Positions 8,395-17,466 of a stretch of DNA of 36,074 bases are shown one piece after another (the stretch's first letter is position 1; every line of letters begins with the position of its first letter). Location: NCBI GenBank assembly GCA_046294625.1, contig JBKBKN010000028.1, positions 1-36,074 of the forward strand. Reading direction: 5' to 3'. The notes under the pieces were generated by a model. It was given only the letters and a program-made list of their open reading frames with translations. It was not told the origin of the DNA and ran no database searches. A program made the position numbers and the translations under genes. The DNA comes from JBKBKN01 sp046294625 (GTDB taxonomy: Bacteria > Bacteroidota > Bacteroidia > M30B66).

Positions 8395-9000
8395 TCATGA
8401 CAATAACAATTTCTTCAAATCCAGATGTTCGTCCTTATGCACAAAGCGTATTAAATCGGGGAGAAATTCATGGAAAATGTGCTGATAAAATAGATAATTA
8501 CGTTCCAGTTCGATATGGGCATTTTCCATTCCCGATTCAAATGTACTGCGATGTGCCATTCCTGTGAGCGCTCTCCGAACACCTTCTATATATTGATAAT
8601 TGTATAGCCAATTGTGCTTTTGCATGTAAGTGAAGGTGATCTTTGCTCTTTCCGGAAATTGTTCTTGATGATTTTCCAGAATACGATAAACAGCAATGGT
8701 ATAGAGTCCTAATTCCTGATCGGAATAATCGGCCCAGTTACGTGCCAAAAAATGGTCTCCAAAAATATCCATCACCACTCCTGCAAATTTTCGAAATTGT
8801 GGTCGGAGCATCGCCTTCCCTTTTTCTATGGCAGGGTGCGTGTCGGTAAACAAGTCAATCTGTCGATGCAGTTTGATGCCTTTTTTAATTCCTTCGGAGT
8901 ATTGCTCCATAGCTTTCCCTTTCACCGAATCGGCAATGAAATTGCCTACCATATGCTCATGATCATTGCCCGAAAGATATAAGTGTGCCAAAAAATTCAT
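8395..9000 (-). CDS. acpH: ACP phosphodiesterase (AcpH / DUF479 family)
   Basis: 201 residues from the start MNFLAHLYLSG, the characteristic N-terminus of AcpH, which removes the 4'-phosphopantetheine arm from holo-acyl carrier protein. Conserved features visible are the N-terminal HLYLSG, VGNFIADSVKG, a KGIKLHRQIDLFTDTHP stretch carrying the His and Asp ligands expected of this HD-like hydrolase, and MDIFGDHFLARNW. Length fits the family (about 195-200). The frame is open 18 codons further upstream, but that part overlaps the fabH 3' end and is not family-like. The start overlaps the fabH stop by ATGA, so translation is coupled. Confidence 0.85.
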   Translation of the reverse strand: MNFLAHLYLSGNDHEHMVGNFIADSVKGKAMEQYSEGIKKGIKLHRQIDLFTDTHPAIEKGKAMLRPQFRKFAGVVMDIFGDHFLARNWADYSDQELGLYTIAVYRILENHQEQFPERAKITFTYMQKHNWLYNYQYIEGVRRALTGMAHRSTFESGMENAHIELERNYLFYQHIFHEFLPDLIRFVHKDEHLDLKKLLLS

Positions 9001-9995
9001 ATTCTGATCAATGATGATGCCCAGGTGAATCCGCTCCCGAAAGCCGAAAGACAAAGCAGTTTCCCCGGACTGAGCAAGCCATCCTGCCAGGCTTCGCTTA
9101 TGGCTATGGGAATGGAACCGGCGGTAGTGTTGCCATAGCGTTGGATGTTGTTATACACTTTCTTATCAGGAAATTGTAGCTTCTCCTGAATGTATTTTGA
9201 AATGCGCAAATTGGCCTGATGCGGTATGAGTAAATCAATTTCTTCGGATTTGAGTTGATTGTGCTGCAAAGCTTCTTCAATCACTTCCATAAACCGAACC
9301 ACTGCATTTTTGAACACAAAAGGGCCATTCATATATGGCAGCATGGACCCGTCATCCAGCATTTCGTGCGTGAGCCTAGGTTGATTCAAACTTCCCGGAT
9401 GGCGCATATATAGTTCTTCTGCATGTGTGCCATCGCTATGCAAGTGACAGGAAAGTACGCGGTTTTGCGGATTATCGGTTGCCTTGAGCACCACTGCACC
9501 TGCGCCATCGGCAAAAATTACCGACATGCTACGTCCACGCTCGCTCAGTTCCATTGCATTGGACTGAATTTCTCCACCCACCACGAGCGCATTCTGATAT
9601 TGTCCGGTGCGGATAAAATTGTCGGCTACCGAAAGCGCATAAATGAATCCGCTACATTGCATTTTTATGTCAATGGCTGGAATGCCCGGTAGTCCTAGCT
9701 CTCTTTGCAGCAATACTCCGGAACCGGGAAAGTAATATTCGGATGTGATAGTGGCAAAAACAATGAGTTGAATATCTTTCACATCCACTCCGGCTCTTTC
9801 ACAAGCCATTCGCGCAGCTCGCGCTCCCATGTTGCTCACCGTATCTTTGCCGGGGGTGTAAAACCTGCGTTCTTTTATACCTGTGCGCTCTGTGATCCAT
9901 TGATCAGTAGTAGGCATTAGTTTAGCAAGATCATCGTTGGTTACCACATTTTCAGGTACATAATGACCCGATCCGGCAAGTTGAGAATAGGGCAT
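8997..9995 (-). CDS. fabH: Beta-ketoacyl-ACP synthase III (FabH family)
   Basis: 332 residues, thiolase fold. The catalytic triad is intact: C114 in KMQCSGF, H259 in IPHQAN and N289 in YGNTTAG, matching Cys112/His244/Asn274 of E. coli FabH. FabH condenses a short acyl-CoA with malonyl-ACP to start fatty acid synthesis. The usual companions plsX, rpmF and fabD are absent here, so this may be a paralogue rather than the housekeeping copy, with a branched-chain or specialised primer. It lies 37 bases downstream of the helicase gene and overlaps acpH, so the three may be co-transcribed. Confidence 0.9.
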   Translation of the reverse strand: MPYSQLAGSGHYVPENVVTNDDLAKLMPTTDQWITERTGIKERRFYTPGKDTVSNMGARAARMACERAGVDVKDIQLIVFATITSEYYFPGSGVLLQRELGLPGIPAIDIKMQCSGFIYALSVADNFIRTGQYQNALVVGGEIQSNAMELSERGRSMSVIFADGAGAVVLKATDNPQNRVLSCHLHSDGTHAEELYMRHPGSLNQPRLTHEMLDDGSMLPYMNGPFVFKNAVVRFMEVIEEALQHNQLKSEEIDLLIPHQANLRISKYIQEKLQFPDKKVYNNIQRYGNTTAGSIPIAISEAWQDGLLSPGKLLCLSAFGSGFTWASSLIRI

Positions 9996-10032
9996 ATCGC
10001 ATGCTTTGATTAACGAAAGTATAAAAATTTAT

Positions 10033-12258
10033 TTATCCAAGCAATTGCTTGTCCCAATCGAGTTTGGCCACGCGCAGCGCAAAGAAGTCGTACTTTCCTT
10101 TGGTTTTCTCATGCACCATCGATAGTTCGTCTGCACCATATTTTTTAAATGCTTTTTTGATGCTATCCAGTTTGTCTGTATCAAGTATGTCGGTTGCTTT
10201 GAGTTCTCCGAGCTTGATGCTTTGCAACAGGTGACTTTCTATGGTTGAGCGCGCCAACCCACGCTCTGCTACCACTTTTTCTATGTTATTGATTTCTTGA
10301 TATAAGGCTAAAGTGATTTTGCGGGTTTCCCCTTTTTCTTTTTTAGGTTTCTTCTCCTTTTTCGGTTTATCACTTGGCCGTTGTCGAAAAGGATCGCGGA
10401 TTTCCTGCCTGATGCTTTCTATCTCCTGATGTAACTCATCAATATCGTTGCTTAACAGGGCTTTACTCAAGAATGCACACAGCAACAGTTCGTCCAACTT
10501 TTCCCATAATGAGATGCGCAGCTCTTCAAATTTGCTTGCCAAATCTTTGGACAGTGTTGATCGGTATTGATTTACAAATTCATCTAAAGTGTGCACCACT
10601 TTTATTGCTATTTCTTTGGCAAAATAAATGGCTCCCCGTGCGCACTTTTCAATCCCTTTTTCATGTATATGTCCTTGATATATAGCATTAATTACAAAGT
10701 TTAATTGCGGTAAATATTCAGTTTGTATTTTCATCAGCTCTTGGAATGCCGCCTCTATGGCATGGACCTGCTCATGGGCTTTGTCATCTTTCAGTTTTCT
10801 CTGTCCTTGCATATCGCGAAGCACCAATTGGAGTTCACTTTGAAGGGTTTGGAATTGAAAGGCTGTCTGACTTGTTTGCGCCCAGTAGCGTGATTTTTCA
10901 TCTTGCACCTTTCGAGAAGCATCATCTTTATTAATGAGGTCAAAAAAGCTTTGCAAGCGAGAATCGGTAAGCTTGGAATGAATGTTAACCGGTGTTTTCA
11001 AATAGAGCCCTTCCAAACTTCGACAGCGACTGAGTGCAACATACACTTGACCTGTGGCAAAGGCTTGCTCGGCATCTATTACCACGCGCTCAAAGGTTAA
11101 ACCTTGACTTTTATGAATGGTTATGGCCCAAGCCAGGCGCACAGGAAATTGTGTAAAGCTGCCTTTAACATATTCAAGCAATTCATTGGTCGTTTCATTG
11201 AGTTTGTAGCCAATGTTCTCCCAAGTTTCGGGTGAGAGAAACACCAAACTTTGATCCTCGTCGCATCGCACAGTAATGTGGTAGTTCTCTTCATCCACTT
11301 CTTCTACCGTACCCATTTTGCCGTTGTAAAAGCGCTTTTCCCGGTCATTTTTAAGAAACATTACTCGTGCTCCAATCTTCAAGCGAATGGTTTGGTCAGC
11401 CGGGGCATTGTCGATACTGAAATCGCCTTTTAACACAGCCGTGAATTCATATTGTTTTCCGGGTAATTCCTGAAGTTTTTCATCATTGATATTTGCCGCC
11501 ACTTGTCTGTGTGAAGTAAGTACGATGATTTTTTCCTGTTCTTGTGCATGGAGCCAGGCAACATGACGTTGTTCAAGGGTTTGTGTTGTTGATGAAGATA
11601 TCAGGTTGTTTCTTATTTCATTGAGCAAGCGAATAAATTGCGCATCACTCTGGCGATAGATTTTCTGCAGCTCGATGGTGATAAAGCTTGATCGTTTCAA
11701 TACTTCGGAAAAGTAGAAATATGCGCCGGCATAATGGTTGAGAAACAAAGACTCTTCTGTGCTTCGAAGCACAGGTGGCAACTGAAACAAATCACCAACC
11801 ATCACGAGTTGTGTGCCACCAAATGGCTGATTATTCCTTTTAAATTTTCGCAATATATGATCTATGGCATCCAATAGGTCGGCACGCACCATGCTGATTT
11901 CATCTACAATGAGCATTTCAGTGCTTTTTATCAGACGAATATGGCGTTTGTCAATACGTAATTTAGAGAGCAGACTTTGGGCGTTTTCCACTCGTACTTG
12001 ATCCATGTCCGCTGTCTGACCTTGGGGTAAAAACATGCAAGGCGGGATGCGGAAAAAGGAATGAATCGTTACGCCTCCTGCATTGATTGCAGCTACTCCT
12101 GTAGGCGCCACCACTACGGTTTTCTTGGGGCTAAGGGAGCGAATATGCTTCATCAGCGTGGTTTTTCCGGCACCTGCTTTGCCGGTGATAAATACGGGAG
12201 TGTTCGTAAACAATGCATATTGTAAAGCCAACTGCGCTTCCTGAGTTTCGTGCCGCAT
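10033..12258 (-). CDS. PIF1-like superfamily 1 helicase with C-terminal HTH
   Basis: 741 residues. The N-terminal ATPase has Walker A GKAGAGKTT (26-34), motif Ia APTGVAAINAGG (51-62), Walker B LIVDEISM with D119/E120, motif III GDLFQLPPV (155-163), then motifs V/VI in TIHKSQGLTFERVVID and YVALSRCRSLEGL (about 380-415). This is the PIF1/RecD-type SF1B layout, a 5'-3' DNA helicase acting in replication or repair. A charged, partly coiled region (about 440-640) and a Lys-rich linker lead to a helix-turn-helix segment (about 655-700, with ERGLARSTIESHLLQ) of the type annotated HTH_40. The start at 12258 leaves only 25 residues before Walker A, as in relatives. Possibly cotranscribed with fabH. 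Confidence 0.85.
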   Translation of the reverse strand: MRHETQEAQLALQYALFTNTPVFITGKAGAGKTTLMKHIRSLSPKKTVVVAPTGVAAINAGGVTIHSFFRIPPCMFLPQGQTADMDQVRVENAQSLLSKLRIDKRHIRLIKSTEMLIVDEISMVRADLLDAIDHILRKFKRNNQPFGGTQLVMVGDLFQLPPVLRSTEESLFLNHYAGAYFYFSEVLKRSSFITIELQKIYRQSDAQFIRLLNEIRNNLISSSTTQTLEQRHVAWLHAQEQEKIIVLTSHRQVAANINDEKLQELPGKQYEFTAVLKGDFSIDNAPADQTIRLKIGARVMFLKNDREKRFYNGKMGTVEEVDEENYHITVRCDEDQSLVFLSPETWENIGYKLNETTNELLEYVKGSFTQFPVRLAWAITIHKSQGLTFERVVIDAEQAFATGQVYVALSRCRSLEGLYLKTPVNIHSKLTDSRLQSFFDLINKDDASRKVQDEKSRYWAQTSQTAFQFQTLQSELQLVLRDMQGQRKLKDDKAHEQVHAIEAAFQELMKIQTEYLPQLNFVINAIYQGHIHEKGIEKCARGAIYFAKEIAIKVVHTLDEFVNQYRSTLSKDLASKFEELRISLWEKLDELLLCAFLSKALLSNDIDELHQEIESIRQEIRDPFRQRPSDKPKKEKKPKKEKGETRKITLALYQEINNIEKVVAERGLARSTIESHLLQSIKLGELKATDILDTDKLDSIKKAFKKYGADELSMVHEKTKGKYDFFALRVAKLDWDKQLLG

Positions 12259-13091
12259 GTTAAGTCATTTAATCTTTCAAAAATAGGGAACATGCGCTGA
12301 ATACTTGTTTGTAATAAAAATCGAAAGGTTTAAAAAAATACACCTTATTATTGTTTTAATTCTATAAAGAATGATAATAACTATTGAGGTCTGCTTTATT
12401 TTTTGATCATGAAGATTCTATTATCGGGTAAGATGCTCCGTTTATCTGAAACAGGGTTGGCATAACTGCCCATTTATTTAATTTTTGACCATTTGAAAAG
12501 CAGCATTTGGTCTTGAAAATATTTTTGATTTCAGCAGAATATGGTTTATGTAGAATGGCACATTATGAATTAGTTTTTCTTCGATGGCTGTGCACTTATT
12601 CACTTGTTTTGATGGTTTCTATTGTCATATATCAAAAAATAAAAAAGTAGATCTTCCTATAAGCAAATTGGCTGATTCGGGAATTTATTGTGCCATATAT
12701 CATTTAGGATAGCAACACTTGAACCAATAATTGTCCAATGATGTGAATAAATGAATTAGCCTGAATTCCGTTTCGTTAAAATGTAAATACGGTTATTTTA
12801 TCAATTAGAAAATAGACTTAATAAAAGACGCCGGTGATTTTTTGAAAATGACATTTCGTTGGCAAGAGCTTGATTAACTAAAGAAATATTTTGGCAAAGT
12901 GCGCAACGGCTTGCCTTTTCAAGGCGAAGGTTGGGCAAAACAGAATTGATCGACCAATGTATGCATCTGCTGGAGAAAAAAGTGCGCGAAGCTGCATATA
13001 GCGGCTTTAGCTATCCCAAAAGCAATCATCCACCAATTTTTTAATTTCAGGCGCTTTGCTGATTATTGGCAAAATCCGGGTCAATATTTAT
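12259..13091. other. 830-base gap between helicase and polA, no intact gene
   Basis: AT-rich, with stops in all frames and no tRNA-like or repeat structure that I can see. Both flanking genes run leftwards, so it holds the polA 3' end and the helicase promoter. The part at about 12848-13050 is less AT-rich and reads like decayed coding sequence in the + direction (see the separate entry). Confidence 0.5.
12848..13044 (+). pseudogene. Possible gene relic, two frames
   Basis: Two adjacent + frames read like protein. The first, from ATG 12848, contains a TAA at 12875-12877 and then reads KYFGKVRNGLPFQGEGWAKQ. A shift of frame near 12941 continues as TELIDQCMHLLEKKVREAAY and runs to a TAA at 13042-13044. 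The composition and amphipathic pattern look coding, and the join is smooth in meaning, but I recognise no family. It may be a decayed gene fragment or chance. Confidence 0.25.
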
Positions 13092-15914
13092 TTAATGAGC
13101 CTCCAGCCAATTCAAGCCTGTGCCGGTTTCCACAACCAAGGGAACTTCAGTCACAACGGCATGTTCCATTTTATCTTTTACCAATAGACGCAATTCATCC
13201 AATTCATCTTTTCGTGCATCAAAGACCAATTCGTCGTGTACTTGCAAGGTCATGATAGATCGCATTTTTTCTTTTTTCATCGCTGCATGAATATCAATCA
13301 TTGCTTTCTTAATAATGTCTGCTGCTGAACCCTGAATCGGGGCATTAATGGCATTTCGTTCAGCAAATCCGCGCATTACGGCATTGGCCGAGTTAATGTC
13401 TTTCAAATAGCGGCGTCGGCCCATGATCGTTTCTACAAATCCTTGCTCCCGAGCCTTTTCAATCGAATAATCCATGTAGGCTTTTACTTGCTGATAGGTG
13501 ATAAAATACTGCTCGATAATGTGTGCGGCTTCGCTTCGCGGTATGTTCAGTCGCTGCGATAGTCCGAAAGCGGATATACCATATATTATACCGAAATTAA
13601 CCATTTTAGCATTGCGACGCATGTCTGATGTCACTTCTTCGAGCGCTACTCCATAAACCTTGGCTGCTGTTGCAGCATGAATATCTTGCCCAAGGCGAAA
13701 CGCCTCCACCATGCCGGGATCTTTGCTCAGCTCGGCCATTAGCCGCAATTCCACTTGAGAATAGTCGGCGCTTAGCAATACAAATTCTTCTCCGCGGGGA
13801 ACAAATGCTTTTCTCACCTCGCGTCCTTTCTCAGTTCGGATGGGAATATTTTGCAAATTGGGATTATTGGAGCTCAAACGTCCTGTGGCAGCCACGGCCT
13901 GATTGAATGAAGTGTGAATGAAGCCAGTTTTAGGGTTCACCATTTGCGGCAATGCATCCACATAAGTAGATTTGAGTTTTTGCAAAGAGCGATAATCCAG
14001 AATTTTTTGAATGATTGGGTGCACCCCTAACATTTTTGACAGCACATCTTCTCCGGTTGAATATTGGCCGGATTTGGTTTTCTTCGCTTTTTTATCCAAA
14101 CCCATCACTTCGAAAAGCACATCACCCAATTGTTTGGGTGAAGCAATATTGAAGCGGGTTCCAGCCATTTCCTGGATTTCTTTGTCGAGCAAAATGATGT
14201 CTTTTTCTAAATCAGCAGAATATTCATGTAAGGCTTTTTCGTCAATTTTAACGCCGGCACGCTCCATTTCAGCCAGGACGAACATGAGCGGCATTTCTAT
14301 TTCTTCAAATAGCTTCTTGCAATTATTTTTTTCTAATTCCGGCTCGAGAATGTTACGCAAGCGAAGTGTGATATCGGCATCTTCGCAGGCATAATCGCGT
14401 AATGCATCTAAATCTACATCGCGCATGTTGCCTTGGTTTTTGCCTTTTTTGCCAATGAGGTCTTCAATTGGAATGGGTGAGTATCCTAAATAAGTCTCGG
14501 CAAGAATATTCATATTGTGCCGCATATCGGGTTGCAATAAATAGTGCGCCAACATGGTATCGAAACATTTTCCTTTCACCACTATGTCATAGTTTGCCAA
14601 AACGCTTAGGTCATACTTTAAGTTTTGTGCTGTTTTTTCAATATTTTCATTTTCAAAAAAGGGGCGAAATCGATCTATTGTTTTTTGTGCTTCATCTTTA
14701 TTGCCACTTACAGGAATCATCCAGGCCTTACCTTCCTCCCACGCAAAAGTAATGGCGACCAATTCGGCATTTAGGCTTTCAAGATCCGTTGTCTCGGTGT
14801 CGAAACACACATTTTTTTGTTGGAGCAAGAGTTCGAGTAAACTTTCTTGCTCCTGATCCGATTGAGCCACGCGGTAATCTGTTTTTTGTGAATTGAATCG
14901 TTGCAGCAAACTCACTTTATCTTGTCTTTCTTCATCAACTGAAATACTTGAGGAATCATTATCCGGTATATCGAATAAACTCATCTGTCCATTTTTCGGG
15001 GCTACAGAAGCCGGCGCTGAGGCCATGCTGATGCTTTCGCCCAGAACGCGTTCTGAGAGTCTTCGAAACTCCAGTTCTCCAAAAATAGCTTTTATTTTTT
15101 CAGTATCAGGTGAATCAAGTGTTAACGCAACTTCATCAAACTCATAGGGGGCATTGGTGATGATGGTGGCCAATTTCTTAGACATAATCGCCTGATCGGC
15201 AAACTCTCGAAACTTATCTACCATTTTGCCTTTAAGTTTATCTGTGTTTTGTAGAATATTCTCGACCGAACCGAATTCTTTGATCAGGGCTTTTGCGGTT
15301 TTTTCGCCCACTCCAGGCACGCCTGGTATATTATCTACGGCATCGCCCCATAGTCCGAGAATATCAATAACCTGTTCAGGCCGTTCCACTTCAAATTTTT
15401 CACAGACTTCTTTTACACCCATAATTTCTATTCCATTGCCCATGCGTGCAGGCTTATATATTTTGATATGCTCAGAAACCAGTTGGCCAAAATCCTTATC
15501 AGGAGTTACCATATAGGTAATGTAGCCTAATTTCTCTGCTTTTTTGGCTAATGTTCCGATAAGGTCATCCGCTTCATATCCTGCTAGTTCGATTACAGGG
15601 ATTCGAAATGCTTCAATGACTGCTTTCACATAGGGTATGGCAAGCGAAATGTCTTCGGGCATAGCTTCGCGATTGGCCTTGTATGCAGTAAAATCTGTAT
15701 GCCGTTCGGTAGGCTCTGCTGTGTCGAAAACCACTGCGATGTGTGTAGGTTTTTCTTTATTTAACAAGTCAAGCAGCGTGTTGGTAAACCCAAACACGGC
15801 TGAGGTATTCATTCCTTTGGAATTGATTCTGGGATTATTGATAAATGCAAAGTGAGCTCGGTAAATCAGGGCATAAGCATCTAGAAGGAAGAGTCTTTTA
15901 TCGTTTTTATTCAT
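13092..15914 (-). CDS. polA: DNA polymerase I
   Basis: 940 residues with all three domains: N-terminal 5'-3' flap nuclease (1 to about 290, with LLDAYALIYRAHFA and an H3TH region VPGVGEKTA); 3'-5' proofreading exonuclease (about 345-540); and family A polymerase (about 560-940). The exonuclease is likely active: D372 and E374 in FDTETTDL, and the YACEDAD motif. Polymerase motif A is DYSQVELR (D717), motif B RRNAKMVNFGIIYG, motif C QVHDEL (H893-D894-E895). It fills gaps in Okazaki-fragment processing and excision repair. Length is normal. It diverges from the act operon across a 262-base gap, so the two promoters lie there. Confidence 0.97.
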   Translation of the reverse strand: MNKNDKRLFLLDAYALIYRAHFAFINNPRINSKGMNTSAVFGFTNTLLDLLNKEKPTHIAVVFDTAEPTERHTDFTAYKANREAMPEDISLAIPYVKAVIEAFRIPVIELAGYEADDLIGTLAKKAEKLGYITYMVTPDKDFGQLVSEHIKIYKPARMGNGIEIMGVKEVCEKFEVERPEQVIDILGLWGDAVDNIPGVPGVGEKTAKALIKEFGSVENILQNTDKLKGKMVDKFREFADQAIMSKKLATIITNAPYEFDEVALTLDSPDTEKIKAIFGELEFRRLSERVLGESISMASAPASVAPKNGQMSLFDIPDNDSSSISVDEERQDKVSLLQRFNSQKTDYRVAQSDQEQESLLELLLQQKNVCFDTETTDLESLNAELVAITFAWEEGKAWMIPVSGNKDEAQKTIDRFRPFFENENIEKTAQNLKYDLSVLANYDIVVKGKCFDTMLAHYLLQPDMRHNMNILAETYLGYSPIPIEDLIGKKGKNQGNMRDVDLDALRDYACEDADITLRLRNILEPELEKNNCKKLFEEIEMPLMFVLAEMERAGVKIDEKALHEYSADLEKDIILLDKEIQEMAGTRFNIASPKQLGDVLFEVMGLDKKAKKTKSGQYSTGEDVLSKMLGVHPIIQKILDYRSLQKLKSTYVDALPQMVNPKTGFIHTSFNQAVAATGRLSSNNPNLQNIPIRTEKGREVRKAFVPRGEEFVLLSADYSQVELRLMAELSKDPGMVEAFRLGQDIHAATAAKVYGVALEEVTSDMRRNAKMVNFGIIYGISAFGLSQRLNIPRSEAAHIIEQYFITYQQVKAYMDYSIEKAREQGFVETIMGRRRYLKDINSANAVMRGFAERNAINAPIQGSAADIIKKAMIDIHAAMKKEKMRSIMTLQVHDELVFDARKDELDELRLLVKDKMEHAVVTEVPLVVETGTGLNWLEAH

Positions 15915-16125
15915 AAAAATGGGTGTCTGAAATCGGGTTGGAAAGGTAGTTAATTTATGCTTAAGCCGTCATTTCGTGGTATTGAGCAGGTTGCCGATGT
16001 GTAAAAAAATCATAACAAATTATCTTAACCAGAAATTAATCTCTCATTCTCAAGGATATGCTATTTAGAATGATTTTAAATTACCAAAAAAGGTTATTTG
16101 CCTAACAACGAAATTTCAATCCCTC

Positions 16126-16133
16126 TAAATTTG
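16126..16133 (+). promoter_or_regulatory. -7 promoter element for the act-cox operon
   Basis: TAAATTTG matches TANNTTTG exactly and lies 43 bases before the actA ATG. A TTTG at 16097-16100 could be the -33 box, but the 25-base spacer is longer than the usual 19-23, so the -33 assignment is weak. Confidence 0.45.
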
Positions 16134-16176
16134 CACGCGGAAAAAAATCCATCGGTTTTAAACCAAATTAGAAGCT

Positions 16177-17442
16177 ATGAGTGGTATCCACAGAAATTTT
16201 TTCAAAGGGCTTTTTATTCTCTCAGCTCTGTTGTTTATTAGTAATCAGACATTTGCGCAGATCGACGCGGCAAAAATTTTTAGAGGTAATTGTGCATCTT
16301 GTCACCGAATTACCGATCAAAAATTGGTAGGTCCGGGTCTTTACAAGATTAGAGACAGATGGCCTGATGAACAGAAATTAATTGCTTGGATTAGAAATTC
16401 GCAAGAGTTTCTGAAAACAGGTGATGCTTATGCAAATGCTTTATTCAAGGAGTATGGTGGTTCCATCATGCCTTCCTTTTCATTGTCTGATGAAGAAATC
16501 ATTGCATTGATAGATTACAGTCATGCCGGACCTGCAGACGCTGTTCCCACAGGCGGAGGTGATGGAGTTGTGGCTCAGGCAGTGAATGTTCCTGTGTCAT
16601 CTGTTAATTACACTTACATTTTAATCGGCATTGGTATTTTATTGTTGATTCTTATCAGTGTTTTAAGTAGTGTAAAAAGTTCGCTTGAAATACTCGTAAA
16701 TGAGCGTAAAGGAATAGAACCAACCGTTCCAGAACCGGCAGTGCCACTTGGTCAACGAATATCAAATTGGGCTTCAAATAATAAGAAGATTGTTGCTGTA
16801 TTGGGGCTATTTATTTTTGTCTGGATATTGAAACAAGGTTGGGATGGATTGATGGGTATTGGTGTATATGAAGGTTATGCCCCTGAACAGCCCATCAAAT
16901 TCTCTCACAAGTTGCATGCCGGCGAAAATCAAATTTCGTGTGTTTATTGTCACTCTGGTGTAGAGAAAAGTAAACATGCTAACATTCCTTCTGCAAATGT
17001 CTGCATGAATTGTCACATGTATATCCAAGAAGGTCCACAATATGGTAAAGAAGAAATTTCAAAAATTTACGCAGCATTGGATTATAATCCTGAAACAAGG
17101 GAATATGGACCCAATCAAAAGCCAATCAAATGGATTCGCATACACTCCTTACCTGACCATGCTTATTTCAATCACGCTCAACACGTAGCTGTTGGAAAAG
17201 TTGAATGTACAACCTGTCATGGACCTGTACAAGAAATGGAAGTGCTTTATCAACATTCACCACTGACTATGGGATGGTGCATCAACTGTCACCGTGAGAC
17301 AGAAGTTGATTTCAATGGAAATGGATACTACGAAGAGTTGCACAAGCAATTTGTAGAAGAGAATAAGAAAAACAAAGTAAAGAATGCGAAATTCACCGTG
17401 GAGAAAATAGGTGGACTTGAGTGTTCAAAATGTCATTATTAA
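16177..17442 (+). CDS. actA: Alternative complex III subunit ActA, six-heme cytochrome c
   Basis: 421 residues. Signal peptide 1-28 (ending FAQ), then a small monoheme cytochrome c domain with CASCH (39-43) and a Met ligand in GGSIMPSF (M98). A hydrophobic helix at 145-165 and another at 203-219 follow. The C-terminal multiheme part has CXXCH at 255, 276, 344, 368 and 416, plus spare His residues for axial ligation. That C-terminal part equals the pentaheme cytochrome ActA, which carries electrons in the quinol:cytochrome c/oxidase oxidoreductase. The extra N-terminal heme domain makes six hemes. First gene of the operon; actB starts 24 bases on. Confidence 0.92.
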   Translation: MSGIHRNFFKGLFILSALLFISNQTFAQIDAAKIFRGNCASCHRITDQKLVGPGLYKIRDRWPDEQKLIAWIRNSQEFLKTGDAYANALFKEYGGSIMPSFSLSDEEIIALIDYSHAGPADAVPTGGGDGVVAQAVNVPVSSVNYTYILIGIGILLLILISVLSSVKSSLEILVNERKGIEPTVPEPAVPLGQRISNWASNNKKIVAVLGLFIFVWILKQGWDGLMGIGVYEGYAPEQPIKFSHKLHAGENQISCVYCHSGVEKSKHANIPSANVCMNCHMYIQEGPQYGKEEISKIYAALDYNPETREYGPNQKPIKWIRIHSLPDHAYFNHAQHVAVGKVECTTCHGPVQEMEVLYQHSPLTMGWCINCHRETEVDFNGNGYYEELHKQFVEENKKNKVKNAKFTVEKIGGLECSKCHY

Positions 17443-17466
17443 TCTAAGAACAGGATTTCAGAACAT

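Noticed and set aside
10033..12258. Helicase as part of a defence system
   Set aside because: No nuclease, methylase, REase-like or toxin partner next to it; neighbours are fatty acid and replication genes.
13628..15855. Antisense open frames inside polA
   Set aside because: They are shadows of a strongly conserved gene and show no family features or plausible starts.
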